Under the pieces are notes generated by a model, which saw only the letters and a program-made list of their open reading frames with translations, had not been told where the DNA came from and did no database searches. A stretch of 64,000 bases of DNA from Pyrrhosoma nymphula (lineage: Eukaryota; Arthropoda; Insecta; Odonata; Coenagrionidae), in contig OY754333.1 in the NCBI GenBank assembly GCA_963573305.1, forward strand, positions 17,605,013-17,669,012. Direction: 5' to 3'. Positions 48,571 to 60,499 of this stretch are shown here, one piece after another (position 1 is the stretch's first letter; each line of letters begins with the position of its first letter). The translations under genes and the position numbers were made by a program.

Positions 48571-51500
48571 CAGTATCCTGAAATCATAGTACCATATGCA
48601 ATACGCCATGCAAACCCCATGCAATACGCCGAAGCTAGAGTCGTAATCGTAAAATAAAGTGGACAGTATCTGTTGACTTTCATTTTCAAAAATGCTGTTC
48701 CGCCACTTCTCGCTGGAGATGGTTGACGTAAAATAAGGTTGCGTATTGTAGTTGCTCAAAGGAATTTGCTGGGTTGCTACAAATTTTTCCAAATTGCTCC
48801 AGTACATTCCTTATACGCCACTTACTTTTTTGCTTACCCAAATGTACTCTCTAGTCACTCATTTTTATGATAATCTACTTTGAAGACGGCTCCACAATAA
48901 TACTTTGCCGCGACTACCCAGGATATCATGTAATTCTAGTGCCGGTGCAAAGCGTGGGCAATGTGGGCAAAAGCCACAGACGTCCGGTCTTATGGGCGCT
49001 CAGTTTGCGACTTATTATATTTAATTCTTAATTAATCCTCCTATAACGAATGTGAAATGTGGACAGAAAGTATAATTGTTTGAAAATTTTAATAGCATCC
49101 CGTATGTAAATCCCCCAAAAGACCTTCTTCAGCATACCGTAAAGGTGATTGACACTCAAAATTAACTTTAAGAAGGAATTATTTGAAAACTATGGACTAA
49201 CAATTAGCTTCATAGGTAGTCTTGTCACTAGCTCATTGAAATAAAATGTCACCAAAAGCGCATCACAATTTAAAGTTGAAATAACAACCACCCACATGAA
49301 GAATAGGTAAAGTGTAAATAGTCCCAATTGACACAACATACAATTGGTAAATTGATTATTTTATAAGGGTGGGCAAACACAGTTTTTACTACTTTACTTT
49401 TGATCAATTCATTGAAAGGTCAATTGTTATTGAAACGTTATTGGGAAAATTTCATAGTTTGTACTACTTCCATTAGCAAATATAAACCATTTATATTATT
49501 TTTTTATTCAGCATCATGTTTTAAAGGGTACCTAATAGCGCGTTATGTAATATCCTATATCCACATGAGTCCACTCCTGCGGGCTGGAAAGTGGAAACGT
49601 ATAGCGTAGGAATAAACCCTCAATAAATGACTATGAATTAGGAATCTAACCAAGTCTAACATTAACTTCATTTGGATCTCTGTGTTAAGGCATTACAATT
49701 TAATATTTATTGTCAATGTTAAATATTGTTTATACCTGTTGAATAGCACATTGAAAATAATCCTTAAATCAAGTCTCGACTCAGCAATTGCTGAGAGAAA
49801 CTTGAGAATCACATTACTTGACCAAGTACAGTCATTCATAAATGTGCCCAGAGGTAAAATAAAATGTTTTATAGCCTGTCAAAAACAATAATGATAATAG
49901 AATGTTTAATAAGTAGACATTTAGAAAAAGCTTACTATTATGACTTATAACTACGGGAAAACATTTTAAACTTTAGAAAATTCCAGGGTTTTATTAATTT
50001 AGAAACTCGATTTATTTAAATTAATGATCTCCTTGAGGAGCTTGCTCAATGATAAGATCCAATTAAAATCCAAAAAGTGCAACCCTTAAAGACCACGATC
50101 AAATTTTCTGCGCCCACCCTGGAGCAAACACAATTGGACGGGGTAATGAATAAACCCCAGAGGGAAATCAATTTATTCCGCATTACGATTCATTTTTAAA
50201 TTGGAGTAACATTGCACCACATTATTTTTCGGTAGGAAAAAATATTATTTAATAAAAACCTATTTTACTTCTTGCTCTCAAACCTTCTACAGTATTTAGA
50301 AATGGGAATGACATCGGGAAGATCACTAAAATTAGAGCGCATTATTTTCTGGACCGCGTTCCTAATTTTAGGGTCGCGCTCCTAACCCTTGTGAGAGAGG
50401 AAGTACGATTCCCAGCCCAACGATCAACTCGTCTCCGTTCACCTGCTGGTTGAGGCGTCGCCCCTGGCTCACTGGCAACCTTGTAATCTTTTGTTCGAGC
50501 TCCTCTTTACGTTGTCATGCTTGTATTCGTTGGCCTCGTTTCTGAATTTGAATCTTTCGTGGTCATTCGTCTAAAATCCGCAGCCATACCCAAAATCCTA
50601 AAGCCCCAGCACCAATATCGAGATCCCCAGGGCCGTGGAACGTTGAAATTGAAATTAGCTTGAATATAAAATTGCATGATTTATGCTTTGTCAACGCAGC
50701 AGTTAAGGTTCATAAAATAGATCTTACAGGACAACTTTCCAATAAAAAATAAAATAAAATATACCAAAGGGTCAAAAATAAAAAACTGCAAATAAAATCT
50801 AAGCAAATAATTTGATTCAACTCTTAGCTTGTGAACATATTCTCCGATGCAAACATGGATCGTGTAAGTAGGCAGTTCATAAATTTTGATAACCGTAACT
50901 TAGGCTATATAAATAGTAAAAACTATTATATTTACGCAGAGTACCAATAGTAAATGGCATTTGGTATCGTAACAACCGCAAGTTATCATGGAAGGTTCTC
51001 TGTAATTCCTAGCATAAGGACACGAAGATTATGATATGTAGCTTAAAGAAAATTTATGTTTTCTAGATGGTACTTTTTCCTAACGGGAAGCGCGTGGTAC
51101 CATATAGTTACTACGCCAATACCACTAGTTCAATACCTACGCAATAGAGACATGGGAGAACCCAAACCTAAGACAATGATATCGTTTAATATTACAGAGC
51201 AATGTGTTATTTTTTCTAGGTGAGCAGTTATCAACCCAAGAATAGATTCCTTTAGTTTCTATACTAAAGTATATTTCTATCCAATGGATACTTGTTCATT
51301 ATTTCATATCTTAACTATTTTCAGATTGCCCTTGGTTCATTCTACACTTCCACGTCTTTCTTGGTCATAAATATCATTCTTTTGTCCTTCCATTATTAGT
51401 TTCAGGAGTGTGTTGTGTCTACGAACGCGTTCACAAAGTTTTCACTTAATGGGATTTCCTAATCAACTTGGGAATAGGAATTCACTTAGTCTATTGATTT

Positions 51501-51955
51501 TAATCGATAGCTAATGCGAAATACCATGTGCATTCCTTTAAATCTTCTCTGTTCTGCGGTAATTATGGTTCAATATTATAAGATCCCATGTAATTATTTC
51601 CAAATATACTTTCAATTTATTACTTACAGTGCTTCTAATCTTGTTTTACCACACGTAAGTGTGATCAATATCCATGATTTTCTTTCTCAAAAAATATATA
51701 TTTTTTTATTTAGATTATGTATTCCTTTTCATTAGAAAGCGAGGATGGGCAAAAAATTAGGATCAGGCCAACAAAATCAAGTAGACCAATTGTATTACTT
51801 GTTCAGTACCGTAGAAGAAGAGGTGCATTGCAGCAAAGACGTGAGAAGCAAAATAACCTAAGTGAAAGAAGCGTTCAGTAACAGAAAGAAGCTGATCACG
51901 GGGACCTGGGGTAGAATATAAATAAGAGGCTGGTGAAGAGCTTGATATGGAGTGT
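48571..51955. other. Unassigned AT-rich DNA
   Basis: No gene or named element was recognised. A GC-richer patch at about 50330-50640 has no open frame worth noting. Confidence 0.5.
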
Positions 51956-52240
51956 AGCGGACTCTTAAAAAGGATGTAGAGGATAGGCTGCAGACGATCG
52001 AGATGTAGGTGAGGTGGACGGAGATAAAGACAAAAGTATAAGTGCTTGGTAGAGGAAGAAATGACACTTCTGAATGGGATTAGTGGGGTAGGTGGCTGGA
52101 AGTGGTAATGGAAGGTGGAAGATTGCTCATGGCCGTGATAGAGGGATGGATTTTGGCCAAGCGGGGAAGAAGAGGGTAGATAATAGGTTTTATTGACGGG
52201 ATGAAGAAGGGTATGACGTACGTATGGATAAAATAACATT
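51956..52240 (-). repeat. Repeat copy, inverted relative to 53283-53530
   Basis: The minus strand here and the plus strand at 53283-53530 align over about 240 bp, with shared blocks such as TTCATCCCGTC, CTATCA-GGCC, CATTACC and CCCATT-AGAAGT in the same order. A 158-codon minus-strand frame (52239 to 51763) covers this copy, but its Ser/Pro/His-rich product is probably a by-product of the pyrimidine-rich repeat. Confidence 0.5.
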
Positions 52241-53282
52241 ATTATTGGTAGATAGGGTCCTGTAAATGTGAATATTTAAAGAATTTTTACTCACAATTAA
52301 ATCCAACATAACCACTACCTAAGAATGTTTCATGGTGATTATAAAGCATGCAGGTATTTTTGCGAATCAAAATTAAACGGTGATATAAAATCAATATCGC
52401 AGGCAATACCTCATAGAGTTCCGCGAGTGGAAACCCCAAAAGCACTCCTTCGTTCAACCAAGCACCCGACCACACCTCCTTCCTCCCTCCACTATAGTTC
52501 CGTGAGTTCCTCCTTCGGCTTAATTAACGAAACAAAAAGACGGAGTGAGAGAGTCTCAACTAGAGCCCCAATCTCGTCCTAATAAGGGGGAAGAGCGGGG
52601 GGGGGGAGGGGGCAGCACCCCGCTCCAACCAAAGTAAGGCACTCCTTCCTCACTGGAATATCTCGCCCTCTCTCTCTACGAAAACCTTAAGGAGACTTCC
52701 TTCTCTTCCCTTTACTTAACAGGTCTTTTCCTTACCTTCCTTCGCCTCCTCGACTTCAGTTTCCCTCCCTCTATACTTATGCCACTCCCTTTGTTCGATC
52801 ACCCACGCCCCCTAACTCCCCCTTTCCCCAATTTAACTCTCTAGCACGCTCTCAAGTTGTTCCTCGATAAATTTTCTCCGTGGTTTTTGACTCCCTATAA
52901 AAGCACGTGGGGCCGAATTGGACCGGATGGCTGGAAGTGCCGGCCAGTTTTCTGGGTAAAAGGGTAAAAGAACGGGAACGGTCCTAAGGAAGAGTCGGAG
53001 GAGAAGATGGAGGGATGGCACCAATAGATTTGGAGAGAAAATTAGCCCATAATGACCATTTTCGAAGTGTCAGAGCCATCATGATTTCCTTGCATATTTC
53101 GGGCATAATTCGATCCTAGCCTTTTCACAAAGCTATTGAGATAACTGGGTAAGGAATCGCTAGGGACTCGGAGGTCTCGCAAAGAACTATGATTATCATC
53201 GAAATCATTATTATTAGGGTAATATACCGGTTAATTAGGTAGGTTTGAACCTAGGAGAGAAATAATCACATACATTATAACT
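52241..53282. other. Unassigned; GC-rich, C+T-rich stretch
   Basis: About 52480-53040 is pyrimidine-rich on the plus strand with a G run near 52598-52612. Only short low-complexity frames are seen, and no gene was recognised. Confidence 0.4.
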
Positions 53283-53530
53283 AGTGAAGGTCCATATCCC
53301 CTTACACGATCTCAGTATACGTCCAACCTCCCTTCATCCCGTCCATCGCGTCCATTCTTTTGCTTCCATTACCAAACATCCTCCCATCTATCAAGGCCTT
53401 CAGCATCGCTTGGCCTCTCATTACCTGTTCCGATCACCGAGTCTGTCTCCCATTAATCTCCTCCAGAAGTTCTCTATCCTAACTCATCATGTGAAGAACT
53501 TCATCGTCTACTTCTTTTCCGCCCACCGTC
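53283..53530 (+). repeat. Second copy of the inverted repeat family
   Basis: This is the plus-strand counterpart of 51956-52240, with many substitutions between the two. It contains an 84-codon frame that I regard as incidental. The element type is not identified. Confidence 0.5.
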
Positions 53531-54127
53531 TTTTCTAGTCTACTGTTTTAAAAATATAGGTCTATGCTCCATGCAACGCTACACTTCATAATATCAAGCT
53601 CACATAAATAGTAAAAAGAATCTCTAATATTGTAAGAAAAATTCACTTTCAAGTCTCCTCTTTTATCCAAAACGTCTGAAGACAATATGCACTTTAGTCT
53701 TATAGAACAAATAAGACCATTGACATGATCACTTTAAGTCGATAGGTTTCACTTTTTTCCTCAACGTCGAAGTTTATTTAGCATCTTAAATAAACTAATG
53801 AATGACTTCGAGTTTGGACATTCAATTACAGGAACTCATAATGCATAAATAATTGAAATACCAAAGGAAAAGCAAAAGAATTTATTTTGCTCTAATCCAT
53901 TAACTCCCAAGCCTAAAATATGGGTATATAGTTTCATGAGTCCCAAGTAAGAATGAAATATAGGTAAAGGTTATTTTATTTTCTATGTAAATAATGTAAA
54001 ATGTAGCGTTTTCGCAACGTTGAGAATTTAGAGTAGAAGAAATAAGAGTGCAGAAGGATGTTCTAATTTTAATTCTTTTATATGTTACTATTTTTACAAC
54101 TTAAAAAATATAGACATTTATTTAATA
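53531..54127. other. Unassigned AT-rich DNA
   Basis: No gene or repeat was recognised. It ends in the A that forms the target base of the first Helitron. Confidence 0.5.
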
Positions 54128-55646
54128 CTAGCTGTCCCCAGAATGCGTTGCAATGCCTCTTTTTCTTTCTAAGTAGGCACACATATACAAAGCAGACACA
54201 TTTACATGTTCAAAACAAATTGTTGAAAATGATTTTTCTGTGTATTAAAATAGAGTTGAAGCGACTGACTATGTGCCTTGTTGATGGTCATTGTTAAGGC
54301 TAGGTGAACGGGGAACTGTAGTCGTTTGAAATCAAATGGCATGTCGGTGGGAATTATGGAATTGCGTGGAATAAGCACATCTTTTCTTTTTGACTGGCAA
54401 TTCAGAATTGTCGCTTACATGACGTTTGACATCAGTTGTCTGACAGTAAGCCTGGTTCTATTGCAAAATCGTGGTGCATTAATGTTGCGCAAAAGAATTA
54501 TTGGTGCGCCGAAATTAAGTGACAAATTGTGCGGTGATACACCAGAAAGATCCAACGAATTTAAAAACTCAATTGGATAATTCAACATCTCGTCCGCATT
54601 CATGACGCTGTCAATCAATTTGTAGGTGACAGACTCGCCCGAAATCTGTTCGTGGATGGCGCAGTTGATTGCATTTGCGTCGGTTTAGTTTTGCTGCCAA
54701 AATAGCACGTTCGCAAAACCATTGGTGATTTTTGTAATTGGTGACAATTTGTGGAAAAACTTTCTGAATCAATTGTTCGATCGATGGAACAATGACACAA
54801 AAGTTCACCGAAATTGAAACATATTTTGTATCGTCATCAACTGGTAATTTTCCATTACTAATGTCCGATAGCTGTTTTGAAAACTTGGTTGACGCATTGC
54901 GCTGCAGATTTACGCGCATATTGGTCGTTAATGTGAGTTTCTGCACAGTCTCCAAAGATGCGACAAGCTGAGGCAAGCGTTGAGTTCATCAGCTGGTGTT
55001 GAATTTGGTATTACTGGTCTGTCCCACACGTGAGCATTCAACATATTATTGACCACGTGAAAAGCATGGATATTCCAAATATAATCCACACACTTGAAAC
55101 GATTGACCTTTTGTTGATGGCCTTTGAGAAGGCAAGGCGAACTGTACTGTTTGACTAAAACTATCAAATTAGTCACTGAACCTGGGCTTTAACGTCTGCA
55201 GGAGTGAATAGCTATTCATGAATTCGGTATTAAAGGGATATTCACGCCTTGTTGCCAAGGAAATTTTGTATTGTTGGAATTGACGAATTTCGAGATAAAA
55301 ACGCAATTCTTGGACAAAAACGAAGCTCATAAGAAAAGGTAATGTAAGAATTAAATACTTCATTCTTTTATGCATTCTACGATACAAATTTCTATTCAAT
55401 ATCTTGAGTGCAAGTAATTTAAAAAAGCTATTAAAGAAAACCCTGCACCGAATTCAATGCTTTTCATATGGGAATAAATTATAACAATATTGGGGTAAAA
55501 ACAACCCCAAAATTCCCATTTTAATAATTCAGAAACCTTTACGGGCATTTGCGCAACAAGTCAACATAGTTTCATTGCAATCGGATGAATGGTATTGGAG
55601 TGCATTAAACACGAACAAAACAAGCATTCTTTTTTTATATATAAGA
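54128..55646 (-). mobile_element. Helitron H1 carrying a broken Pif1-type helicase
   Basis: In minus orientation the element starts TCTTATATATAAAA (plus GA at 55645-55646) and ends CTAG (54128-54131) next to T on the minus strand (plus A 54127). These are Helitron termini (5'-TC, 3'-CTRR, inserted between A and T). A decayed helicase fills the 3' two-thirds. The 5' neighbour on the minus strand is another Helitron end, not host T, because element H2 abuts at 55647. At 1.5 kb it is far shorter than an autonomous Helitron, so the Rep nuclease and most of the helicase have been deleted. Confidence 0.82.
54135..55080 (-). pseudogene. Helitron Pif1-like DNA helicase fragment
   Basis: Minus-strand pieces spell the C-terminal half of a Helitron Pif1-family helicase, the enzyme thought to unwind DNA during rolling-circle transposition. 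In order: RPVIPNSTPADELNACL (about 55020), KLTLTTNMRV, the stretch SIEQLIQKVFPQIV and WFCERAILAAK, then NYPIEFLNSL, NFGAPIILLRNINAPRFCN, a stop near 54412, KDVLIPRNSIIPTDMPF, and FPVHLALTMTINKAHSQSLQ. These are the later helicase motifs; the N-terminal ATP-binding motif is not present. At least two frameshifts (near 54955 and 54650) and several stops break the frame. It is an old pseudogene. Confidence 0.9.
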
Positions 55647-58004
55647 CTAGCGAAAATACCCGTTGATTCTCAACGGGAGAGAAAAAACTTGAAAATTATG
55701 TAGTAGTGCTGTTTATACAAAAGGAAAATAATTATGAGTAGAAAAAATTTAATGGAATCGCTTTTCAATTCTTAAAAAGTTAAAAAATCGAAAACCGAAT
55801 TATGGTATGCTGATAACACATAGATGATGGTTTATAAATAAATCGAAACGTAGTGGAAAGCGGAAGGTACCCGTTGAAATTCAACGCGTGAGAAAAACAT
55901 TGAACTTATTTTATTAAAAAACCACAAATCCTGAAGAATAGTGACAGCGTGGTCATTTAAGGAATGTGTAACCTATCTTGTACGTTGAGTTCATTGTAGT
56001 AGACACGCTGACCAATTTCCAGGTGCACGTAGAGATTAGTTACCGTTGGTCCTCTTACATGACGGGAAACCCGACAATGGGCCACGCAGACTCATAACTA
56101 CAGTCCTCGCGAGAGTTTATGGCCTTTAGATGCGCAGAACAGAGGGGGTGAAATGTGTGGGAGGGGTAAAGGAAAGGAAGGGAGGGGAAAGTGGGCGCGT
56201 GGTAGGCAGAATGGCCAACATAGCGACTCAGCGTAAAAATGTAATTCCGAGCCGTATTGGACAATTCGACTCGTCGCGGAGCATGGAGCAGGTTGCCGAC
56301 CCTTCCGCGCCATACCTCCGTTCCGCGGCCGGGGCTGTGGAATAGATGGTCTTACGTGATGACTCACAGCCGGGAATTTCAATTACTTTAAACATATTAA
56401 CATTTTTTCAACATTAACAAAAAATAACAAATATAGTCGTGATTCCACTGAAACGCTGATTGAGTAGACACCAAACTTAGCGCAAATCCGTTGCTTTTTA
56501 GTAACGTTGCTAAAATTTTCAGCTGCATGAAATTATGTCATCGACATTTAAGACATACAACATAAAATTACGAAATAAAAGTGCATTCTAAATTCTTCTT
56601 TTACTTAGCTAATGTATTGAATGGAATCGGACTTTGAATACCACTAGCTAAAATTTTAGTCACTGAAATAAGAAAATAAAAAGTACTTGGAGAGATAATG
56701 TCAAAAATTGGCACTATGTACATGTATATTCGATGAATAAATGAGACATTGATAACACAAAAGAGTGTAAATATAAGAATATGTATTCTAGGGAGACAGA
56801 GAGAACATATATTTCATGCAAAAATAAATTGGATAATTTCCGTAATTGATTAAAGAAAGAAAATATGATATGAAAATAGGAATGTGATATTTTTGTGTGT
56901 AATATTGTATAAAATAGTAAATACTTGTTGCAACTACAAGTCCACATCCAAGTCATCGGCCTGAGATCCCTAGGCCGTGACCCCCTGGCGCGCGCTCAGG
57001 TCCAAAGGGACGACGCCCACTCCATAACCACTGCGCCGAATAGCTGGGGACATTCAAATTCATTGAAGGCATATGGCAAATTTCAAATTTGGCAACGAAA
57101 ATCGTAAACATTAGCCCGCCGGTGCCTCCCTTCCACCCGGGGCAACCGGTTTTTAGAAAATAGACCCTTCCAGTCCCAAAATCGTCTACTGCGCAACGCC
57201 ATAAGCTTTCGCGACGACTGTACTTAAATAGCACCCAGGTTGATAAATGGTCACCTCGTCCGCGTCCCTCCGTTACTCTTGAGCCGTCCTCTGAGTGATT
57301 GACGGCTTCATCGCTTCCCTTGTACATACATCGCTTCCCATATATATATATATATATATATATGCATTCAATGACTTCATTGAGTTGCGCTATTCAACTT
57401 TGTGCGTCAAGTATCTTAATCAGGATTGGATAGTAGGGTACAATCCAGCGGTTTGACAACGTCAAAAGGAGCATTTGTAGCGGCAGCTATGTTTATTTGA
57501 CCTATCAATCCACCGTCACCCGGAATGCGCCTTCGGTGTAAAGAGTAGCCAATATCATTGGATACGATTGCTAAATGAAAAATCACTTGACGATTTCCAT
57601 GCACGGATGTCGTTCATTGTGCAGAACTTCCGACCTTCTTTCAGGTGAGAAGCATTTAGTGACATCATTATAGTTTCCGCCTTCTTAAAACAGAGTAAAG
57701 TTTCAAAACAGTTGGATTTATATTTGAACCAGATTTATAGTTGGTTACCCGACCGTAGAAGCACACAAATTTCATCCCGGTTGAGATGAAATTTGTGTGG
57801 TTCTTAAAGTGGCGTAACCCGAGAAAAACCACGGGGAGATACTCATGCGATCGCTGGTGGACATAGCTTTGAGCATCATTGTATAACATTTGTCGTTTTT
57901 CATGCAAGGACACAGTTACTCGCCAAAAAGACATTCCTCATGCTTTAGAAGATGTTTTCGAAAGGCATGGCATTTTCCTTTATTCTATTAGGCATGTTTA
58001 CGGA
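55647..58004 (-). mobile_element. Helitron H2, copy B, with a 1.15-kb extra segment
   Basis: The 3' end (minus) is CTAG at 55647-55650. It is preceded, 8 nt inside, by a perfect 8-bp hairpin (55659-55666 with 55670-55677, 3-nt loop), the classical Helitron terminator structure. Blocks 55647-56072 and 57224-58004 align with copy A (32566-33739) end to end. Between them lie 1151 bp (56073-57223) with no counterpart in copy A, which has about 22 bp there. The 5' end near 58004 is decayed: it resembles copy A's GCATGTATAGAT but is altered. The extra segment includes a GC-rich piece (56100-56350). A minus-strand frame at 57416-57604 corresponds to 33137-33322 in copy A. Confidence 0.78.
57340..57363. 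repeat. (TA)n microsatellite inside Helitron H2
   Basis: About 12 TA units follow a duplicated CATCGCTTCCC motif. The corresponding place in copy A has only a short AT stretch. Confidence 0.9.
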
Positions 58005-58599
58005 AATATTTTAAAGTCCAAGGTGGGGAAACACAGCGGCGAGTGAAAATCTTTATTAGGCAACTAGCTGATTGAGGGAATGTAAGTTAACTGCTCTATA
58101 ACACATTTAAACATATGTAAATATTTTGTAACGTTTATGATGTGGGAATTGGTCTAAAAACAGTTCACAATCGTAATGAGAGGCAGGCAGTTCCACTACG
58201 TGTAATACATCTGAGTATTAAACGATAATAGACAAAGCTGTGTTTGTTGTAGCAAGAGAGGAATTATTACCATTACTATTCACTGCACATAAATATTCTT
58301 GCACGTTTAATAGTTTGCGTAGCCTCTTTAATTCCTTTATGTGTATCGTTTACTACGTAAGTGTTCTCTCATATGCATATAGTACCCCTATGAGAGCTAC
58401 TTTGAGAATAGATTTTGAAGAGTAAACTTGTCGTAAAAGTGCATTGAATTAACAATCACCCCCCGAATCAATCTATCATGGAGCCATTTTGGCTCTGGGC
58501 CCAGTCTTATAAAGATTTCCTTTCTACGTGTTATGATGGGCCTGCAGGGAAACGTGATATTTATATGCTAGAGGCATTAAATTACTTTGATAATCAAAT
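58005..58599. other. Unassigned spacer between Helitrons
   Basis: About 600 bp with no recognisable gene or terminal sequence. It may include the decayed 3' part of the next element. Confidence 0.4.
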
Positions 58600-59015
58600 C
58601 TCTGGTTGTTAATGAAAATGATATTGCTGATTTCAGATAAAAATATGAGATTTTTCAGCTAAAAAAATAAATTTAAAACAAATATGAAGCCAAATAAATA
58701 GAAATAAACTTTAAATATTCAGTCATCCGATAAAAAAATCCCGGCCCTCTATCTTGTGAATTACTTTTAAAAAGATAAAGTACTTTTAAAAATCAAAAAA
58801 TGAAACCCCTGCACCGAACCCAAAGCTTAGCATGGACCAACAGGGAGGTCCTTTGGGGGCCCCAAGGGCTTTTCAATATAGCCTATGTTACAGCCAGATA
58901 CCTATATTTTCTATCTACGTGGAAAATTTTAGCTCAATCGGTCCAGTAGTTTTTGAGTGATGAAGCAACAGTCATACGGACATACATACACCATAACATT
59001 TTTATATATGTATAG
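58600..59015 (-). mobile_element. Helitron-type remnant X1
   Basis: On the minus strand the element begins near 59015 with (T)CTATACATATATAAAAATG, a Helitron-like 5' start. The following ~400 bp match X2 (59395-59769) in order, including TCATCCGATAAAAAAATCCC and the GAAACCCCTGCACCGAACCC region that H1 also shares. No CTRR end or hairpin is visible on the other side, so the left limit is approximate and the element is probably truncated. Confidence 0.55.
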
Positions 59016-59769
59016 CAGCTGAATTACCCCTGCGAAGCTCGGGGTAACACTTCCTTTATAAATTATCATATAAGAGGAGAATCGATTGAAGAAAATGAAA
59101 AATTTCATTCTTTCGGGTATCCGATAAAATAATTTTTAGATCTCTATCTTGAGTGAAAGTATTTTATTGCACAAAACCCAATGCTTTGAACCCCTAATCA
59201 GGTTAACTGAGAAAAATGAATTACCAATGCGTTCAAGACCACAGCTGTTTGTCAAGGAAATATGCTGTTGTTGATTTCTGAGAAAAAAATAAAGCACTGC
59301 AGAAAACCCAATGCTTAAATTCCTAATCAGATTAACTAAGGTACATCAATTTTAAATACGTCAAAGACCAAAATGGTTGTAAATGAAATATGTTATTGTT
59401 GATTTCTGAGAAAAAAGTGCGTTTTTGCAGCTTAAAACGCGGTTTTTAGACAAATACGAATAGGAAAAGATAATTGATTGTAAGAATGATAACTACATTA
59501 TTTTAGCCATTTGATAAAAAAATCCCAACCGTCTATCATGAGCGGAAGCAGTTTTAAAAAGCTAAAAATGAAACTACTGCACAATACCCAATTCGTAGCT
59601 TCAACCACCAAAGGGCCCCTTTTTGGGACCTTTTGGGGCCCTGAGGTATTTTTAGATAAAAAAATACATATATGTGCCAACTTTTATGGTGATCGGTGAA
59701 ACAGTGTCGAAGTCTATTAATCTCGGACAAACAAATACACAAACATCCATTTTTATGTATATATATAGA
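59016..59769 (-). mobile_element. Helitron-type element X2
   Basis: In minus orientation it starts TCTATATATATACATAAAA (plus GA 59768-59769, followed by T 59770). It ends near 59016 with a hairpin TACCCC/GGGGTA (59025-59030 and 59041-59046) close to a CAG that looks like a damaged CTAG. It contains two tandem ~115-bp units. No protein is encoded. It abuts X1 with the junction worn by what look like two single-base losses. Confidence 0.65.
59187..59415. repeat. Tandem duplication inside X2
   Basis: Two adjacent units, about 59187-59290 and 59308-59415, both run from CCCAATGCTT through CCTAATCAG-TTAACT to GTTGATTTCTGAGAAAAAA, with many point differences. This is an old internal duplication of the Helitron. 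Confidence 0.6.
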
Positions 59770-60458
59770 TAGATAAGATAAGCATATTTAAAAATACAAC
59801 TTCTTATCGTTTACCTTATTTCTTCATCAGTAAGCAAGTACATGTTTTTTACAATTAAAACTACTAATTTTTACGAAAATCTTCAAAACAATATGTATGT
59901 AAAAGGACTTTTGATATTTTACACTAATACACTATTTACGCATGGCGCATTCTACACCTCTTCCTTTTATGCTCTTAAGTACGTAATTTTATGTATCCTA
60001 TACTGTTAAAACTTACAGATGTAAGTAGATTTCCATTAGATGGTCTTCCAAAATTGCTATTCGAAGTTTTCTCATTTTCAAATTCCATCCCGCCGTTATC
60101 TGTCATTGCAGGTTTTCCTCTGCCACTTTGCAACAAGGAAGTACCAAACTTATCTTAAATTCACCTGCAAAGTGTCAGATTCAGTTGATATTTTGTAAAT
60201 GTTCCATGAATTTACAACTGCGCTTTCCGATGTGTTTGTAAAATGGGCCACCACCACTTTTTCCTTTAATTTTTATTCTGTAATTCGATACTGTATTATC
60301 ATGTAGGTCTACGCCTCCCATTGCTTTGCTTTAGTCACTTATAAGATTTGGCTGGGGCATTGAATCCATTCTTTTCGTTCCACGGTCATACCTTTTCGTT
60401 TGTTCTACAGGATATAGCGTTCCCGCATTCGTTGCCACCGTGACAAGGGCATTGTCAC
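59770..60458. other. Unassigned DNA
   Basis: No recognisable gene. It may include upstream copia-derived DNA too decayed to identify. Confidence 0.4.
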
Positions 60459-60498
60459 GTCACGAATCTTCCTTCTATCTAGAAGGAAGATATGTGAC
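60459..60498. repeat. Hairpin next to the copia remnant
   Basis: Perfect 11-bp inner stem ATCTTCCTTCT/AGAAGGAAGAT (60466-60476 and 60481-60491) with a 4-nt loop, extended by GTCAC/GTGAC after a 2x2 internal loop. It lies just upstream of the copia reading frame. Confidence 0.75.
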
Positions 60499-60499
60499 A

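Noticed and set aside
51763..52239. 158-codon minus-strand frame as a host gene
   Set aside because: Its composition follows the pyrimidine-rich repeat beneath it, and a diverged second copy of that repeat at 53283-53530 does not keep the same frame over the same length.
56953..57327. 124-codon minus-strand frame inside Helitron H2 as a captured gene
   Set aside because: It crosses the edge between the extra segment and the shared Helitron sequence, so it cannot be a unit of either; it is probably a chance frame in GC-rich DNA.
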